From G963674665 sp964609625 (GTDB taxonomy: Bacteria > Desulfobacterota > Desulfovibrionia > Desulfovibrionales > Desulfovibrionaceae): a DNA stretch of 64,000 bases. Position 1 is the stretch's first letter. Each line of letters begins with the position of its first letter. Position numbers and translations under genes: made by a program. The notes beneath the pieces are model-generated. The model was not told the DNA's origin and ran no database searches. It saw nothing but the letters and a program-made list of their open reading frames with translations. The stretch covers positions 62,001-126,000 of the forward strand of contig CAZSRS010000001.1 in assembly GCA_964609625.1 (NCBI GenBank), given 5' to 3'. Of the stretch, positions 29,061 through 38,040 are shown piece after piece.

Positions 29061-29084
29061 ACAACCACTGTTCGGAGCTAGAAC

Positions 29085-30215
29085 ATGTGCCGTCTTTTCT
29101 CCCTCACCAGCCTTGAGCCGGTTTCACCCATGCTCGCCGTCAACGCCCTGAACGTGATGAAGGAAGGGCACGACGGTTCGGGTGTCGGGCTGTACCTCAA
29201 CGGACTTGGCGGTCCTTTCGGCGAAATGCCGGACTGGCCCATTCTCTCGGGCATCTTCACCGATTCCGGCCTGCGCATGCTGGAAAAATTCGCAAAGGAC
29301 CAAGGCTTCGCGGCCAGGCACAGCGTGCTCATCAGACCCAAAACCGCGCCACCGCCGGGCACTCCCCAGCGGGAGACCTATCTCGTCCGCGCCTACCAGC
29401 CTCCTCCGACATGGAAAGACCTGGACCAGCTCGAACGCGGCTTGCGCATGACCCAGTTCCGTCTTGCCCTGCGCCGCATGGACGGAGAGCAGGATGACAT
29501 CAAGGTCTTCAGCTTCTGGCCCGACACCGTGATGCTCAAGGAAGTGGGCGATCCGGTGGTCATCGCCGACTACCTCGACCTGGACCGCGAGGACTTCCAC
29601 GCCCGCCGCATTCTGGCCCAAGGCAGGCAGAACACCAATTACGCCATCAATCTCTACGCCTGCCACCCCTTCTTCATCCAGGGCGTCTGCACAATGACCA
29701 ACGGGGAAAACACGGCCTTCGTGCCCATCCGCGAATACCTGGAGTCACGCAACGTGCCGGGCTATGAGGGCTACCATTCCGACTCCGAGGTTTTCACCCA
29801 CATCATGCACTATACCCTCTACCGCCTCGGCTTGCCGCTGGAAGCCTACAAGCACGTCATCACGCCCCTCACCGATGACGAATTGGAAAACCATCCCAAT
29901 CAGGATTTCCTCAGAAACCTCAAACAGATCTGCCGCAAAATGATCATCGACGGCCCCAACTGCGTCATCGGCTGCGTGCCAGGGGGCAACATGTTCATGG
30001 TCCAGGATCGCAAAAAGCTCCGCCCCGGCGTGGTGGGGGGCAAACCCGGACGCTACGCCTTTTCCTCGGAGATCTGCGGCCTCAACGAGGCCATTCCGGA
30101 CCGTGACAAGACCAAAGACTTCCAACCCATGTACCTGGACACGGCGATCGTCGGCCCTGATTGCTCGGAGGTGAAAATATGCCGTCAGAACCAACCATTA
30201 CTCCTTCAACACTGA
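29085..30215 (+). CDS. Glutamate synthase, glutamine amidotransferase subunit (archaeal-type split)
   Basis: A 376-residue class II glutamine amidotransferase. Cys2 (MCRLFSLTS) is the nucleophile after methionine removal; GHDGSGVGLY and the later NGENTAFVPIREYLE match the GltB N-terminal domain. It releases ammonia from glutamine for the reductive amination of 2-oxoglutarate by the next subunits. The arrangement, with this domain as its own gene, is the split form known from archaea and many anaerobes. The 3' end overlaps the next gene by 37 bases, so the subunits are translationally coupled. Confidence 0.88.
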   Translation: MCRLFSLTSLEPVSPMLAVNALNVMKEGHDGSGVGLYLNGLGGPFGEMPDWPILSGIFTDSGLRMLEKFAKDQGFAARHSVLIRPKTAPPPGTPQRETYLVRAYQPPPTWKDLDQLERGLRMTQFRLALRRMDGEQDDIKVFSFWPDTVMLKEVGDPVVIADYLDLDREDFHARRILAQGRQNTNYAINLYACHPFFIQGVCTMTNGENTAFVPIREYLESRNVPGYEGYHSDSEVFTHIMHYTLYRLGLPLEAYKHVITPLTDDELENHPNQDFLRNLKQICRKMIIDGPNCVIGCVPGGNMFMVQDRKKLRPGVVGGKPGRYAFSSEICGLNEAIPDRDKTKDFQPMYLDTAIVGPDCSEVKICRQNQPLLLQH

Positions 30216-31813
30216 GCCTCAAGGACCTGCCCTGGCGGGTCAACTGGGATATCGACACCTGCACCCTGTGCGGCCGTTGCACATCGGTCTGTCCGGTGAA
30301 CGCCATCGAACTGGGTGTGCACCGCAAGCGCACCCTGGACGTGCCTTTGGGGCTGCACGGCAGGGCCCAGAGCACTCCCAGCGTCTACTACAGCATCCGC
30401 CAACGCAACGACGCGGCCTATGCCTGCATCGGCTGCGGCATGTGCAACATGGTCTGCCCGAACAACTCCATCCGCCCTGTCCCCGAAGGCGGCCCGACCA
30501 TGCTCAAGTTCCACAACAACCGCGGCGGACAGCCCCGCACCCGTGGCGGACGCCGCAACAACCCCGAGAGCGTGCTGGATCAGATCAAGTTCATCCGCAT
30601 TTCCATGCTCACGGACCCGGCCCTGGATGCGGGGCGGCACGAGTTCGAAGTGCGTACGTTGCTGGGGCGTGTACGCCCCCCCGAGGAGGGACTGGTGGAC
30701 TTCCAGCACCAGAACTGGATCCCACCGGTGCGGGAGATCTACCCCTTGATCATCGGCGGCATGTCCTTCGGCGCGCTCTCCCCGAACATGTGGGAAGGCC
30801 TGCAGATGGGCGTCGCTTACCTCAACGAGGAGTTGCACATGCCGGTGCGCTTCTGCACCGGTGAGGGTGGCTGCCCCCCCAGATTGCTTCGCTCCCGCTT
30901 CATCAAATACGTGATCCTGCAGATCGCCAGCGGCTATTTCGGCTGGGACGAGATCATCCATGCCATCCCCGAGATGAAGGAAGACCCCTGTGCCGTGGAG
31001 ATCAAGTACGGCCAGGGCGCCAAGCCCGGTGACGGCGGCCTGCTGATGTGGTACAAGGTGAACAAACTCATCGCCGCCATCCGCGGCGTACCCGTGGGCG
31101 TGAGCCTGCCCAGCCCCCCGACGCATCAGACCAAGTACTCCATCGAGGAAGCCGTGGCCAAGATGATCCAGTCCATGAGCATGGCCTGGGGCTTCCGGGT
31201 GCCGGTCTATCCCAAGATTTCCGCCACTTCCACGTCCATGGCCGTGCTCAACAACCTGGTACGCAACCCCTACGCCGCGGGCCTGGCCATCGACGGCGAG
31301 GACGGCGGCACCGGTGCGGCCTACAACGTCTCCATGGACCACATGGGCGCGCCCATCGCCAGCAATCTGCGCGACTGCTACCTGAACCTGGTCAAGGTGG
31401 GGAGACAGAACGAGATCCCCCTCATCGCCGGGGGCGGTATCGGCAAGAACGGCAACCTGGCCGCCAACGCCGCCGCCCTGATCATGCTGGGCGCCAGCGC
31501 CGTGCAGGTCGGCAAGTATATCATGCAGGCCGGCGCCGGCTGTATCGGCTCCGAACGCGATCGGTGCAACGTCTGCAACATCGGCGTCTGCCCCAAGGGC
31601 ATCACCTCACAGGATCCACGGCTGTACCGTCGACTCGATCCTGAAAAGGTAGCCGAACGTGTGGTGGACGTCTTCCTCAGTTTCGACACCGAACTGCGGA
31701 AGATACTGGCCCCCTTGGGACGCTCCACCGCCCTGCCCATCGGCATGTCAGACTCCCTGGGGATCAACGACTTCCACGCGGCCGAGCGCCTGAACATCAA
31801 GTACGTGGTGTGA
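30179..31813 (+). CDS. Glutamate synthase central FMN subunit with N-terminal ferredoxin domain
   Basis: A 544-residue protein. Two [4Fe-4S] motifs come first (CTLCGRCTSVCPVNAIEL near residue 27 and CIGCGMCNMVCPNNSIRP near 84), then the FMN-binding TIM barrel of glutamate synthase (IGGMSFGALS, CTGEGG, KYGQGAKPGDGG, AIDGEDGGTGAA, AGGGIGKNG) with the C-terminal cysteine set CNVCNIGVCPKGI for the 3Fe-4S cluster. The domain makes glutamate from 2-oxoglutarate and ammonia. ATG 30179 has GGAGGTG six bases before it and is used in place of the upstream ATG at 30161. Confidence 0.92.
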   Translation: MPSEPTITPSTLSLKDLPWRVNWDIDTCTLCGRCTSVCPVNAIELGVHRKRTLDVPLGLHGRAQSTPSVYYSIRQRNDAAYACIGCGMCNMVCPNNSIRPVPEGGPTMLKFHNNRGGQPRTRGGRRNNPESVLDQIKFIRISMLTDPALDAGRHEFEVRTLLGRVRPPEEGLVDFQHQNWIPPVREIYPLIIGGMSFGALSPNMWEGLQMGVAYLNEELHMPVRFCTGEGGCPPRLLRSRFIKYVILQIASGYFGWDEIIHAIPEMKEDPCAVEIKYGQGAKPGDGGLLMWYKVNKLIAAIRGVPVGVSLPSPPTHQTKYSIEEAVAKMIQSMSMAWGFRVPVYPKISATSTSMAVLNNLVRNPYAAGLAIDGEDGGTGAAYNVSMDHMGAPIASNLRDCYLNLVKVGRQNEIPLIAGGGIGKNGNLAANAAALIMLGASAVQVGKYIMQAGAGCIGSERDRCNVCNIGVCPKGITSQDPRLYRRLDPEKVAERVVDVFLSFDTELRKILAPLGRSTALPIGMSDSLGINDFHAAERLNIKYVV

Positions 31814-31856
31814 TGCAGACGCCCATGCACGGCGAGAGCTAATTTCGGAGAGCACA

Positions 31857-34193
31857 ATGACGCAGCAGACATCAGACATTGTACGCATAGACGGCATGGA
31901 ACACGGCCGGCGCATCGAATCGCGCATCCTGGAAGAGCGCATCCAGCGTGCTGTTAGCGACGGCGCCAGAACTCTCGAAATCGAGGCCCATGGCCAACAC
32001 GGACTCGGAGGCCGACTCTGGGTTTCCAAACAGGAGCCCGTGACGATCCGCATCACTGGCTCGGTCGGCCAACGTTGCGGTTCCATGGGCTTTCCTGGCA
32101 CCCGCATCGAAGTCATGGGCCCTGCTTCCGACGATACCGGCTGGCTCAACGCGGGTGCCAAGATCGTGGTCCATGGCAACGCTGCCAACGGTACGGCCAA
32201 CGCCATGGCCCAGGGCAAGATCTCCATCGCCGGAAATATCGGAGCCCGTGGCATGACCATGACCAAGGCCAACCCGCGATTCTCGCCCCCGGAACTCTGG
32301 GTGCTGGGGTCGGCCGGCGACTACTTCGCGGAGTTCATGGCCGGCGGCACGGCGGTGATCTGCGGCTTCGAACCCCAGGACCCCGAGAACGTCCTGGGTT
32401 TCCGCCCCTGTGTGGGTATGGTGGGGGGGCGCATCTTCGTGCGTGGCCCGCACAAGGGTTTTTCCCAGAGCGACGCCCGGCTCGAACCCATCAACGACAC
32501 CACCTGGCAGTGGCTGTGCGACAATCTGCGCGCCTTCCTCAGCGCCATCGCCCGGGAGGAACTCCTCGAGACACTGACCCAACGCACCGACTGGCAGTGT
32601 ATCGTGGCCAGGACACCCTATGAAAAGACCGGACGATCCAGACGCTCCATGGCCGAGTTCCACTCCCAGGTCTGGGATGCCGAACTGGGACGCGGCGGAC
32701 TCATCGGCGACCTCACGAGCCTGGACCGCAGCCCTATTCCCCTGGTGGTCAACGGTGAACTGCGCCGTTTCGTGCCTGTCTGGGAAAACAAGCTCTATCA
32801 GGCCCCCTGCCAGGTCAGTTGCCCCACGGGCATTCCGGTGCACGAACGCTGGCAACTGATCCGCGGCGGCCTCATCGACGAGGCCGTGGACCTGGCCCTG
32901 GCTTATACACCCTTTCCCGCCACTGTCTGCGGCTATCTCTGCCCCCATTTGTGCATGCAGGGATGTACCCGTGGCTCAAAAAGCATGACGCCCGTCGACG
33001 TTTCCATCCTGGGCAAGGCCGGCCTGAGCAGCAAACCACCCGAGCTGCCCTCCCTCTCGGGAAAGCGCGTGGCAGTCATCGGCGGCGGTCCAGCCGGCAT
33101 CTCCGTGGCTTGGCAGATCAGGCTCTTCGGCCATGAGGCCGTGGTGTTCGACATGGAAGCGACCCTAGGCGGCAAAATCGCCTCGGCCATCCCCGACAGC
33201 CGCATCCCAAAAGAGGTGGTTGGCGCCGAGTTGGAGCGCGTGCGCAAGGTCATTCCCCACGTGCACCTGCAACAGCGCATGACCAAGGAGGAATTCCTGC
33301 ACCTCAAGGAGGACTACGACTTCGTGGTCATCGCCGTGGGCGCGCAGAAGCCCAGGGGCCTGCCCGTGCCGGGGGGCGAACGCGGCATCCCGGCCCTGGA
33401 CTTCCTCAAGAAGGCCAAGCGGGGTGAGGCAGCCATGGGCAAACGCCTGGTGATCATCGGCGCGGGCAACGTGGGCTGCGACGTGGCCACCGAAGCCGCG
33501 CGCCTGGGTGCAGAGGACATCACCCTCATCGACGTGCAGAAACCCGCGGCCCACGGCAAGGAAAAGAAGGACGCCGAGGCCCTGGGCGCCAAGTTCCGCT
33601 GGCCCTGCTTCACCAAGGAGATCACCGAACAGGGCGTGGTCCTGACCACCGGCGAACTGCTGGAAGCCGACACCGTCATTGTCTCCATCGGCGACCAGCC
33701 CGACCTGGACTTCATCACCGGCGACATCGCCACGGAGCGCGGCTTCATCACGGTCAACGAGATCGGCCAGACCACGGATCCCACGGTCTTCGCCATCGGC
33801 GACATTGTCCGCCCCGGCCTGCTTACCGACGCCATCGGCGCCGGCCGCAAGACCGCGCGGGCCATGCACGAGATGTTCATCGGAAAGCGCCCCACCTCGG
33901 ATACCAGGACCATGATCGACTACTCCCGCATCCGTCTGGAGTACTTCGATCCGCGCATCGTGGCGTTCACCACCATGCAGGAGTGCGCCGAGGAGTGCTC
34001 CTCCTGCGGTACCTGCCGGGATTGTGGCCTGTGCGAATCCCTCTGCCCCACCGGCGCCATCTCGCGCAAGGACCTGGGCAACAAGGAATTCGAGATGGTC
34101 TCGGATCCCGAGAAGTGCATCGGATGCGGCTTCTGCGCCAACGCCTGCCCTTGCGGCATTTGGAACATTCGCGAGAACACACCACTGGGATAG
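31857..34193 (+). CDS. Fused glutamate synthase GXGXG domain, FAD/NAD(P) oxidoreductase and ferredoxin domains
   Basis: A 778-residue fusion. Residues 1-255 form the GXGXG beta-helix domain, normally the C-terminus of the large subunit (LGGRLWVSK ... GNIGARGMTMTKA ... GGTAVICGF). From about 320 comes the small-subunit oxidoreductase: an iron-sulfur region (CQVSCPTGIPVHERW ... CGYLCPHLCMQGC), FAD site VIGGGPAGISVAW (about 406), NAD(P) site IIGAGNVGCDVATEAARLG (about 535), and VFAIGDIV. The last 80 residues carry two more [4Fe-4S] motifs (CGTCRDCGLCESLCPTGA and CIGCGFCANACPCG). This builds the whole electron path into one chain, probably from NADPH to FMN. It is the last gene of the operon. Confidence 0.9.
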   Translation: MTQQTSDIVRIDGMEHGRRIESRILEERIQRAVSDGARTLEIEAHGQHGLGGRLWVSKQEPVTIRITGSVGQRCGSMGFPGTRIEVMGPASDDTGWLNAGAKIVVHGNAANGTANAMAQGKISIAGNIGARGMTMTKANPRFSPPELWVLGSAGDYFAEFMAGGTAVICGFEPQDPENVLGFRPCVGMVGGRIFVRGPHKGFSQSDARLEPINDTTWQWLCDNLRAFLSAIAREELLETLTQRTDWQCIVARTPYEKTGRSRRSMAEFHSQVWDAELGRGGLIGDLTSLDRSPIPLVVNGELRRFVPVWENKLYQAPCQVSCPTGIPVHERWQLIRGGLIDEAVDLALAYTPFPATVCGYLCPHLCMQGCTRGSKSMTPVDVSILGKAGLSSKPPELPSLSGKRVAVIGGGPAGISVAWQIRLFGHEAVVFDMEATLGGKIASAIPDSRIPKEVVGAELERVRKVIPHVHLQQRMTKEEFLHLKEDYDFVVIAVGAQKPRGLPVPGGERGIPALDFLKKAKRGEAAMGKRLVIIGAGNVGCDVATEAARLGAEDITLIDVQKPAAHGKEKKDAEALGAKFRWPCFTKEITEQGVVLTTGELLEADTVIVSIGDQPDLDFITGDIATERGFITVNEIGQTTDPTVFAIGDIVRPGLLTDAIGAGRKTARAMHEMFIGKRPTSDTRTMIDYSRIRLEYFDPRIVAFTTMQECAEECSSCGTCRDCGLCESLCPTGAISRKDLGNKEFEMVSDPEKCIGCGFCANACPCGIWNIRENTPLG

Positions 34194-34237
34194 CATTTCC
34201 CTCGCACCCGAATCCGGATCACGACTGGAAACATGTA

Positions 34238-34269
34238 AGGCCTGGCGAAACCACGGTTTCGCCAGGCCT
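34238..34269. repeat. Perfect 15-bp palindrome (dispersed repeat copy 2) after the glutamate synthase operon
   Basis: AGGCCTGGCGAAACC (34238-34252) and GGTTTCGCCAGGCCT (34255-34269) are perfectly complementary with a two-base centre. It lies 45 bases after the operon stop and may end the transcript, although no U-tract follows. A related imperfect copy is at 20598-20625. Confidence 0.6.
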
Positions 34270-34890
34270 CTGCATTCAAAACACAGGGCGTGGGTCTAGA
34301 TTGCGGCCCTGAGGGACGTGTTCCCGGTTTGCTTTACGTGGTCAAGCCCAAACCTTTAATTGGCTCGGGTTTTCGAGGAGATGTTGCTCGTTGCGTGATG
34401 AACCGGGCACACTGATTGCGTCGCATGGCGTTAACGCAGGATATACCCGCTCATCCCGGGCGTGCATGGACGCTGCATGGCACTCCGAATCACCTTCCAT
34501 ACCCAGTTCAACCACCGTACGGTGTACCGTGGCATTAAAGAAAGTCACCTCGTGCCCCAGTAAAAGCAGGAGTACATTTCAGACTCCTTGTCCGCTCCCC
34601 TTCATTGATAGGTCCGTTGCCAGACGTTGGGGAAAGCTGCTTGCGGGCAGACCGAAGGGGTGGCTACTCCGGTTACAGATGGTAATCCATGTGCACGCGC
34701 TCGGAGAAAACAGCCTGTTGCCCCGAGGCAGCACAAGCAGAACGCAGGACATATTGCATTTGCCATTCTAGTGGAGTAAGTGGGTTTTACCTTCAATGGA
34801 AACAAAAAAGCAAAGGATCGATAATTTTTTCATTGCAACAACAGAAAGGCAAGTGTAAAAGAGTCAGAGAAAAAATTAAAGGAGACGTCT
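34270..34890. other. Region upstream of mucR, no gene seen
   Basis: About 620 bases without a credible gene; open frames on both strands are featureless. The 100 bases before mucR are strongly AT-rich (34790-34880) with many A runs, typical of a promoter region and of DNA that MucR/H-NS-like proteins bind. No boxes were assigned with confidence. Confidence 0.45.
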
Positions 34891-35292
34891 ATGGAAGACT
34901 ATCTCAAAGAGGCACTGGAGATCGTGAAGGCACAGGCGAGCGTGCGTACAATGACCGAGGAGGAGATAACCTCCATGGTAAAGAAACTCGCCAATGGAAT
35001 CAGGGGGATCAGCGAGAATGGCGAAATCGTTGATACCACAGTCACTCCCGTGATGGACCAGCAAAAGGCGATCAAGGAAAAGTCCATCACCTGTCTTGAA
35101 TGCGGGAAATCCTTTAAAATCATCACCAAGAAGCACCTCGCCACCCACGGCCTGACACCTGAAGAATATCGTGAGCGTTTCGGGTACAAGAAGGGCATGC
35201 CGTTGGTATGTAAGGGCCTGCAACGTGAACGCAGGAAAAAAATGAAGGACATGAAACTCTGGGAAAAGCGCAAGAAGAACCACGCTGCCTAG
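34891..35292 (+). CDS. MucR/Ros family zinc-finger transcriptional regulator
   Basis: A 133-residue protein of the MucR/Ros family. The N-terminal helices (MEDYLKEALEIVKAQASVRTMTEEEITSMVKKLANGI) form the oligomerisation part. The zinc finger is CLECGKSFKIITKKHLATHGLTPEEYRERFGY (CxxC...HxxxH, residues 69-89), the classic Ros finger, and a basic tail RERRKKMKDMKLWEKRKKNHAA follows. It binds AT-rich promoters and often represses surface or virulence traits. AAAGGAGA precedes the ATG. Its AT-rich upstream region suggests self-regulation. No partner gene is adjacent. Confidence 0.92.
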   Translation: MEDYLKEALEIVKAQASVRTMTEEEITSMVKKLANGIRGISENGEIVDTTVTPVMDQQKAIKEKSITCLECGKSFKIITKKHLATHGLTPEEYRERFGYKKGMPLVCKGLQRERRKKMKDMKLWEKRKKNHAA

Positions 35293-35753
35293 GTGTCTGT
35301 CGTGCATGCGTTGTCGTTCGGGTAGCGTTTTTCGCAAGGCACCATCCGCTGGAAGACACGATTTCCGGCACACCGTGCCGCAATTTTTGATCCGCCGGTT
35401 ATTCGGGGGGCGCAACGGCAGTCATGGAGCCGGCGCGATACGCGCAGGCTGCACCACCATGCAGCCCTGGCTGTAAACACTGCCTGAAAAACCAAACTGG
35501 CTGGACACCTCCACAAGTATGGGAAAAATTTGTGCGATCGGCCGCGGTGGCGCTTCGCCCAGCGCCTTGGCGGCCAAGCTGGACATTCCAATGTGGACCA
35601 CCTCTGTCTGATGCATTGGCACGATGTGTCGTGACGACACGCAGTTACACCATATTTCCAGCACCGCCACGCCGAACTCCTGCCTTCACGATCCGTTGCC
35701 GCGCATGCGCGGCATCCCACCGAAAACCCCAGCATTCCGCAGTGGAAGGAAAA
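35293..35753. other. Convergent intergenic region, no gene seen
   Basis: 460 bases between mucR and otsA, which are transcribed toward each other. Several frames are open, but none shows domain features or ribosome sites. No clear terminator was found for either gene. Confidence 0.45.
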
Positions 35754-37223
35754 TCAATAGGCGACACTCTCGGTGGACGGGAAATCGCGTAAGTGACGGG
35801 AGAACGCGGCCATGAGAAAGGAGTCCACCCACCAGTAGATGTCGTACTCCCTCACGAACTTGCGCATGCGGCGGATCTGTTTTCGCGACTGGTGCTCGTC
35901 GAGATGAAAGGCCGAGTGGATCGCCCTGGCTACCCCCTCCTCATCGTATGGGTTCACAAGGATGGCGCCATGGCGTTGCAGTTGCGCGGCTGCTCCAGCG
36001 AATTCACTGAGGATCAGCACCCCTGATTCCCTGACCTTGCTTGCGCAGTACTCCTTGGCCACCAGATTCATGCCGTCCTTGAGGGGCGTGACCAGGGCGA
36101 TGTCGGCCGCGCGGTAATAAGCCACCAGTTCCTCGCGAGGGAAGCTGGTGTAGTAGTAGTTGATGGGCACCCATCCAGGCGTGCTGTACTGGCCGTTGAT
36201 CTGCCCCACAAGCTGCTCGATCTCGCTGCGAAGGCGTTCGTATTCCGGCACGGTTTCGCGGCTGGGTACGAGAATCTGCACAAAGGAGATCCTGCCCCGC
36301 AGTTCTTCGTAGTTCTCCAGGGCACAGCGCACCGCCTGCAAGCGCTCTGGAATGCCCTTGGAATAGTCCAGGCGATCCACGCCCAGGATGATTGTCCGCC
36401 CCTTGAAGGCGCGTTTGAGGCCATGTTTCATATCATTGACCACGGGCAGTTTCGCTGTCTCCGCAAACACATTGTAATCTATGGAAATGGGGATGGCGCC
36501 CAGACGGACGCCGCGATCACCGACCTGCGCGGTGACGATCCCCCCCCGTCCCAGGACGTTGACATCCGGAATCAGGGTCTGCAGACAGCGAACGAAGTTG
36601 CGCCGGTCACGCATGGTCTGGAAGCCCACGAGATCAAAGTCCAGGAGTGCGGAGAGTATTTCGGCGCGCCAGGGCAGCTTGAGAAAAATATCCGGAGACG
36701 GGAAAGGGATGTGCAGGAAAAATCCACACTTGCTCTTGAGTCCTTGCTGACGCAGGAAATGGGCAACGTGGAACAGGTGATAGTCATGTACCCAGATGTA
36801 ATCCTGGGGACCGAGGTGCTCCCCCACTGCCCGGGCAAAGAGCCTGTTCACCTCCAGGTAGCTGTGCCAGTAGGCGGGCTTGAACACGCAACGAGACTGG
36901 AAGTCGTGGAACAGGGGCCAGATGATTTCATTGGAAAAGCCGAAATAGTAGTTACCCACTTGCTCCTGACTCAGGTCCACGGGAACGAGACTGTAACCGG
37001 CATCCTTGGAATAGGAGGCAAAGAGACCGCCGAGATCCTCCGCGGCGTGCGCCCCGGACCAACCGATCCAGATGCCGCCACGATCACGCAGCACGGGAGC
37101 CAAGGCGGTCACCAGCCCACCGGCACCAGGGCGGATGCTCCACTCTCCATTCTGTTTGACGAGCGCTATGGGTAACCTGTTCGAAACCACGACGAAGCGC
37201 CTGAATTCTGATCCGTGTTCCAT
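35754..37223 (-). CDS. otsA: Trehalose-6-phosphate synthase (GT20)
   Basis: A 489-residue retaining glycosyltransferase that joins UDP-glucose and glucose 6-phosphate. Family features: VVVSNRLP with PGAGGLVTALAP at the N-terminus, IWVHDYHLFHVAHFLR, FFLHIPFPSPDIF, GVDRLDYSKGIPERL (phosphate/nucleotide binding), INYYYTSFPREELVAYYRAADIALVTPLKDGMNLVAKEY and SEFAGAAAQL. ATG 37223 follows GAGGAGG and gives the standard length; the frame runs open to 37499 without similarity. No trehalose phosphatase (otsB) is next to it. The product is an osmoprotectant precursor. Two hairpins and a tiny membrane peptide gene lie upstream on the same strand. Confidence 0.95.
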   Translation of the reverse strand: MEHGSEFRRFVVVSNRLPIALVKQNGEWSIRPGAGGLVTALAPVLRDRGGIWIGWSGAHAAEDLGGLFASYSKDAGYSLVPVDLSQEQVGNYYFGFSNEIIWPLFHDFQSRCVFKPAYWHSYLEVNRLFARAVGEHLGPQDYIWVHDYHLFHVAHFLRQQGLKSKCGFFLHIPFPSPDIFLKLPWRAEILSALLDFDLVGFQTMRDRRNFVRCLQTLIPDVNVLGRGGIVTAQVGDRGVRLGAIPISIDYNVFAETAKLPVVNDMKHGLKRAFKGRTIILGVDRLDYSKGIPERLQAVRCALENYEELRGRISFVQILVPSRETVPEYERLRSEIEQLVGQINGQYSTPGWVPINYYYTSFPREELVAYYRAADIALVTPLKDGMNLVAKEYCASKVRESGVLILSEFAGAAAQLQRHGAILVNPYDEEGVARAIHSAFHLDEHQSRKQIRRMRKFVREYDIYWWVDSFLMAAFSRHLRDFPSTESVAY

Positions 37224-37375
37224 TGACGGTACCTCCTCGGTCATGCGAGCGCGCGCGGCGACAGGAATGGTGGTGGCACTACAAGCGGAGAACCGCGCGG
37301 CAAGGGGATATGCCATTGAGCATAGACGCTCCTCACACAATGCGCAAGAAACCCGCTGGAAGCTGTTGGAAGGGA

Positions 37376-37401
37376 GGCGAGGGTCTTCCAAGACCCTCGC
37401 C
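37376..37401. repeat. Perfect 12-bp inverted repeat upstream of otsA
   Basis: GGCGAGGGTCTT (37376-37387), centre CC, AAGACCCTCGCC (37390-37401). It lies in the presumed otsA leader, about 155 bases before its ATG. No U-tract follows on either strand. It could be an operator or an RNA hairpin acting on otsA. Confidence 0.55.
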
Positions 37402-37488
37402 AGGTGTGCACGAGATCCCATGCAAGTGGGTTGCCTACTACCGAGGCGTAAGCGAGCCGAAACTCCGCTTATCGGCGAAACGTTTCTT

Positions 37489-37521
37489 CCCAACAACACT
37501 TTTCAGCACGATGTTGTTGGG
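37489..37521 (-). terminator. Hairpin directly after the tiny membrane peptide gene
   Basis: CCCAACAACA and TGTTGTTGGG (37489-37498 and 37512-37521) form a perfect 10-bp stem with a 13-base loop, 11 bases after the stop of the peptide gene on the minus strand. No U-run follows (AAGAAACG), so it is a weak terminator or an mRNA-stability or attenuator element before otsA. Confidence 0.45.
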
Positions 37522-37531
37522 AGTCTTCCAT

Positions 37532-37606
37532 TTAAGAAGTGAATTTCACCAAACCGATGAAGATCATGAAAGCCGCAAAGAGCGGCAGAAAAACGTCGAG
37601 AATCAT
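37532..37606 (-). CDS. Tiny single-helix membrane peptide (24 residues)
   Basis: A 24-residue peptide, MILDVFLPLFAAFMIFIGLVKFTS. Nearly the whole peptide is one membrane helix ending in Lys and a polar tail. GGGAGGC lies five bases before the ATG, an excellent ribosome site, which is the main reason for accepting it. A hairpin follows the stop, a candidate sigma-54 promoter lies about 105 bases upstream, and otsA is downstream on the same strand. It resembles KdpF-like and stress-induced micro-membrane proteins in size only. Function unknown. Confidence 0.5.
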   Translation of the reverse strand: MILDVFLPLFAAFMIFIGLVKFTS

Positions 37607-38040
37607 GGCCGCCTCCCTTGGGGGTTTCCATATACCCTTGTTGCACCGCCCGCGTGTCATGCAGGGAAGGGATTTCCCCGAGCAGGGGCGGAAAAGTTGT
37701 CGGACTCCACTAGCAGCTTTTGTGCCAGCAAACATAACTAGTGCAACATATTACTTTTTTTTCACAGAGCCGCACGCTTGACGCAGCACTTTGGCCCGGA
37801 AGTGTCACTTTTCTCGTGGCGATTCTGCACAACGCGGTCCATCACACATGTATACAGGAATTCTCCCAGGATGCGAGGGGCTGAATGTAAATGTTAAGGA
37901 AAAACGATGCAGAGAAGAAATGGAGGGTCGAGGGGCAGGGCAACGACAGGCCCCGCCAGCCCGGTGTACCCCCCTTGTAAACTTCATGAACAACGGGGCG
38001 CCGGACCGCGGGGCCGAAATGGAAACTGAATGTGCGATGG
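37607..38040. other. Intergenic region with candidate sigma-54 site
   Basis: 434 bases without a larger gene. An AT-rich patch at 37735-37775 and the sigma-54-like site at 37712-37727 (minus strand) suggest a promoter for the tiny peptide and possibly otsA. Plus-strand frames here are featureless. Confidence 0.45.
37712..37727 (-). promoter_or_regulatory. Candidate sigma-54 promoter upstream of the tiny membrane peptide/otsA
   Basis: On the minus strand TGGCACAAAAGCTGCT matches TGGCAC-N5-TTGCT with GG-N10-GC spacing (GG at 37726-37725, GC at 37714-37713); one deviation in the -12 box. It would start transcription about 95 bases before the peptide start. It is a better match than the pilin site at 3842. 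Confidence 0.45.

Noticed and set aside
35289..35735. 148-residue minus-strand frame between mucR and otsA
   Set aside because: Trp/Cys/Arg-rich product typical of a random frame, with no ribosome site.
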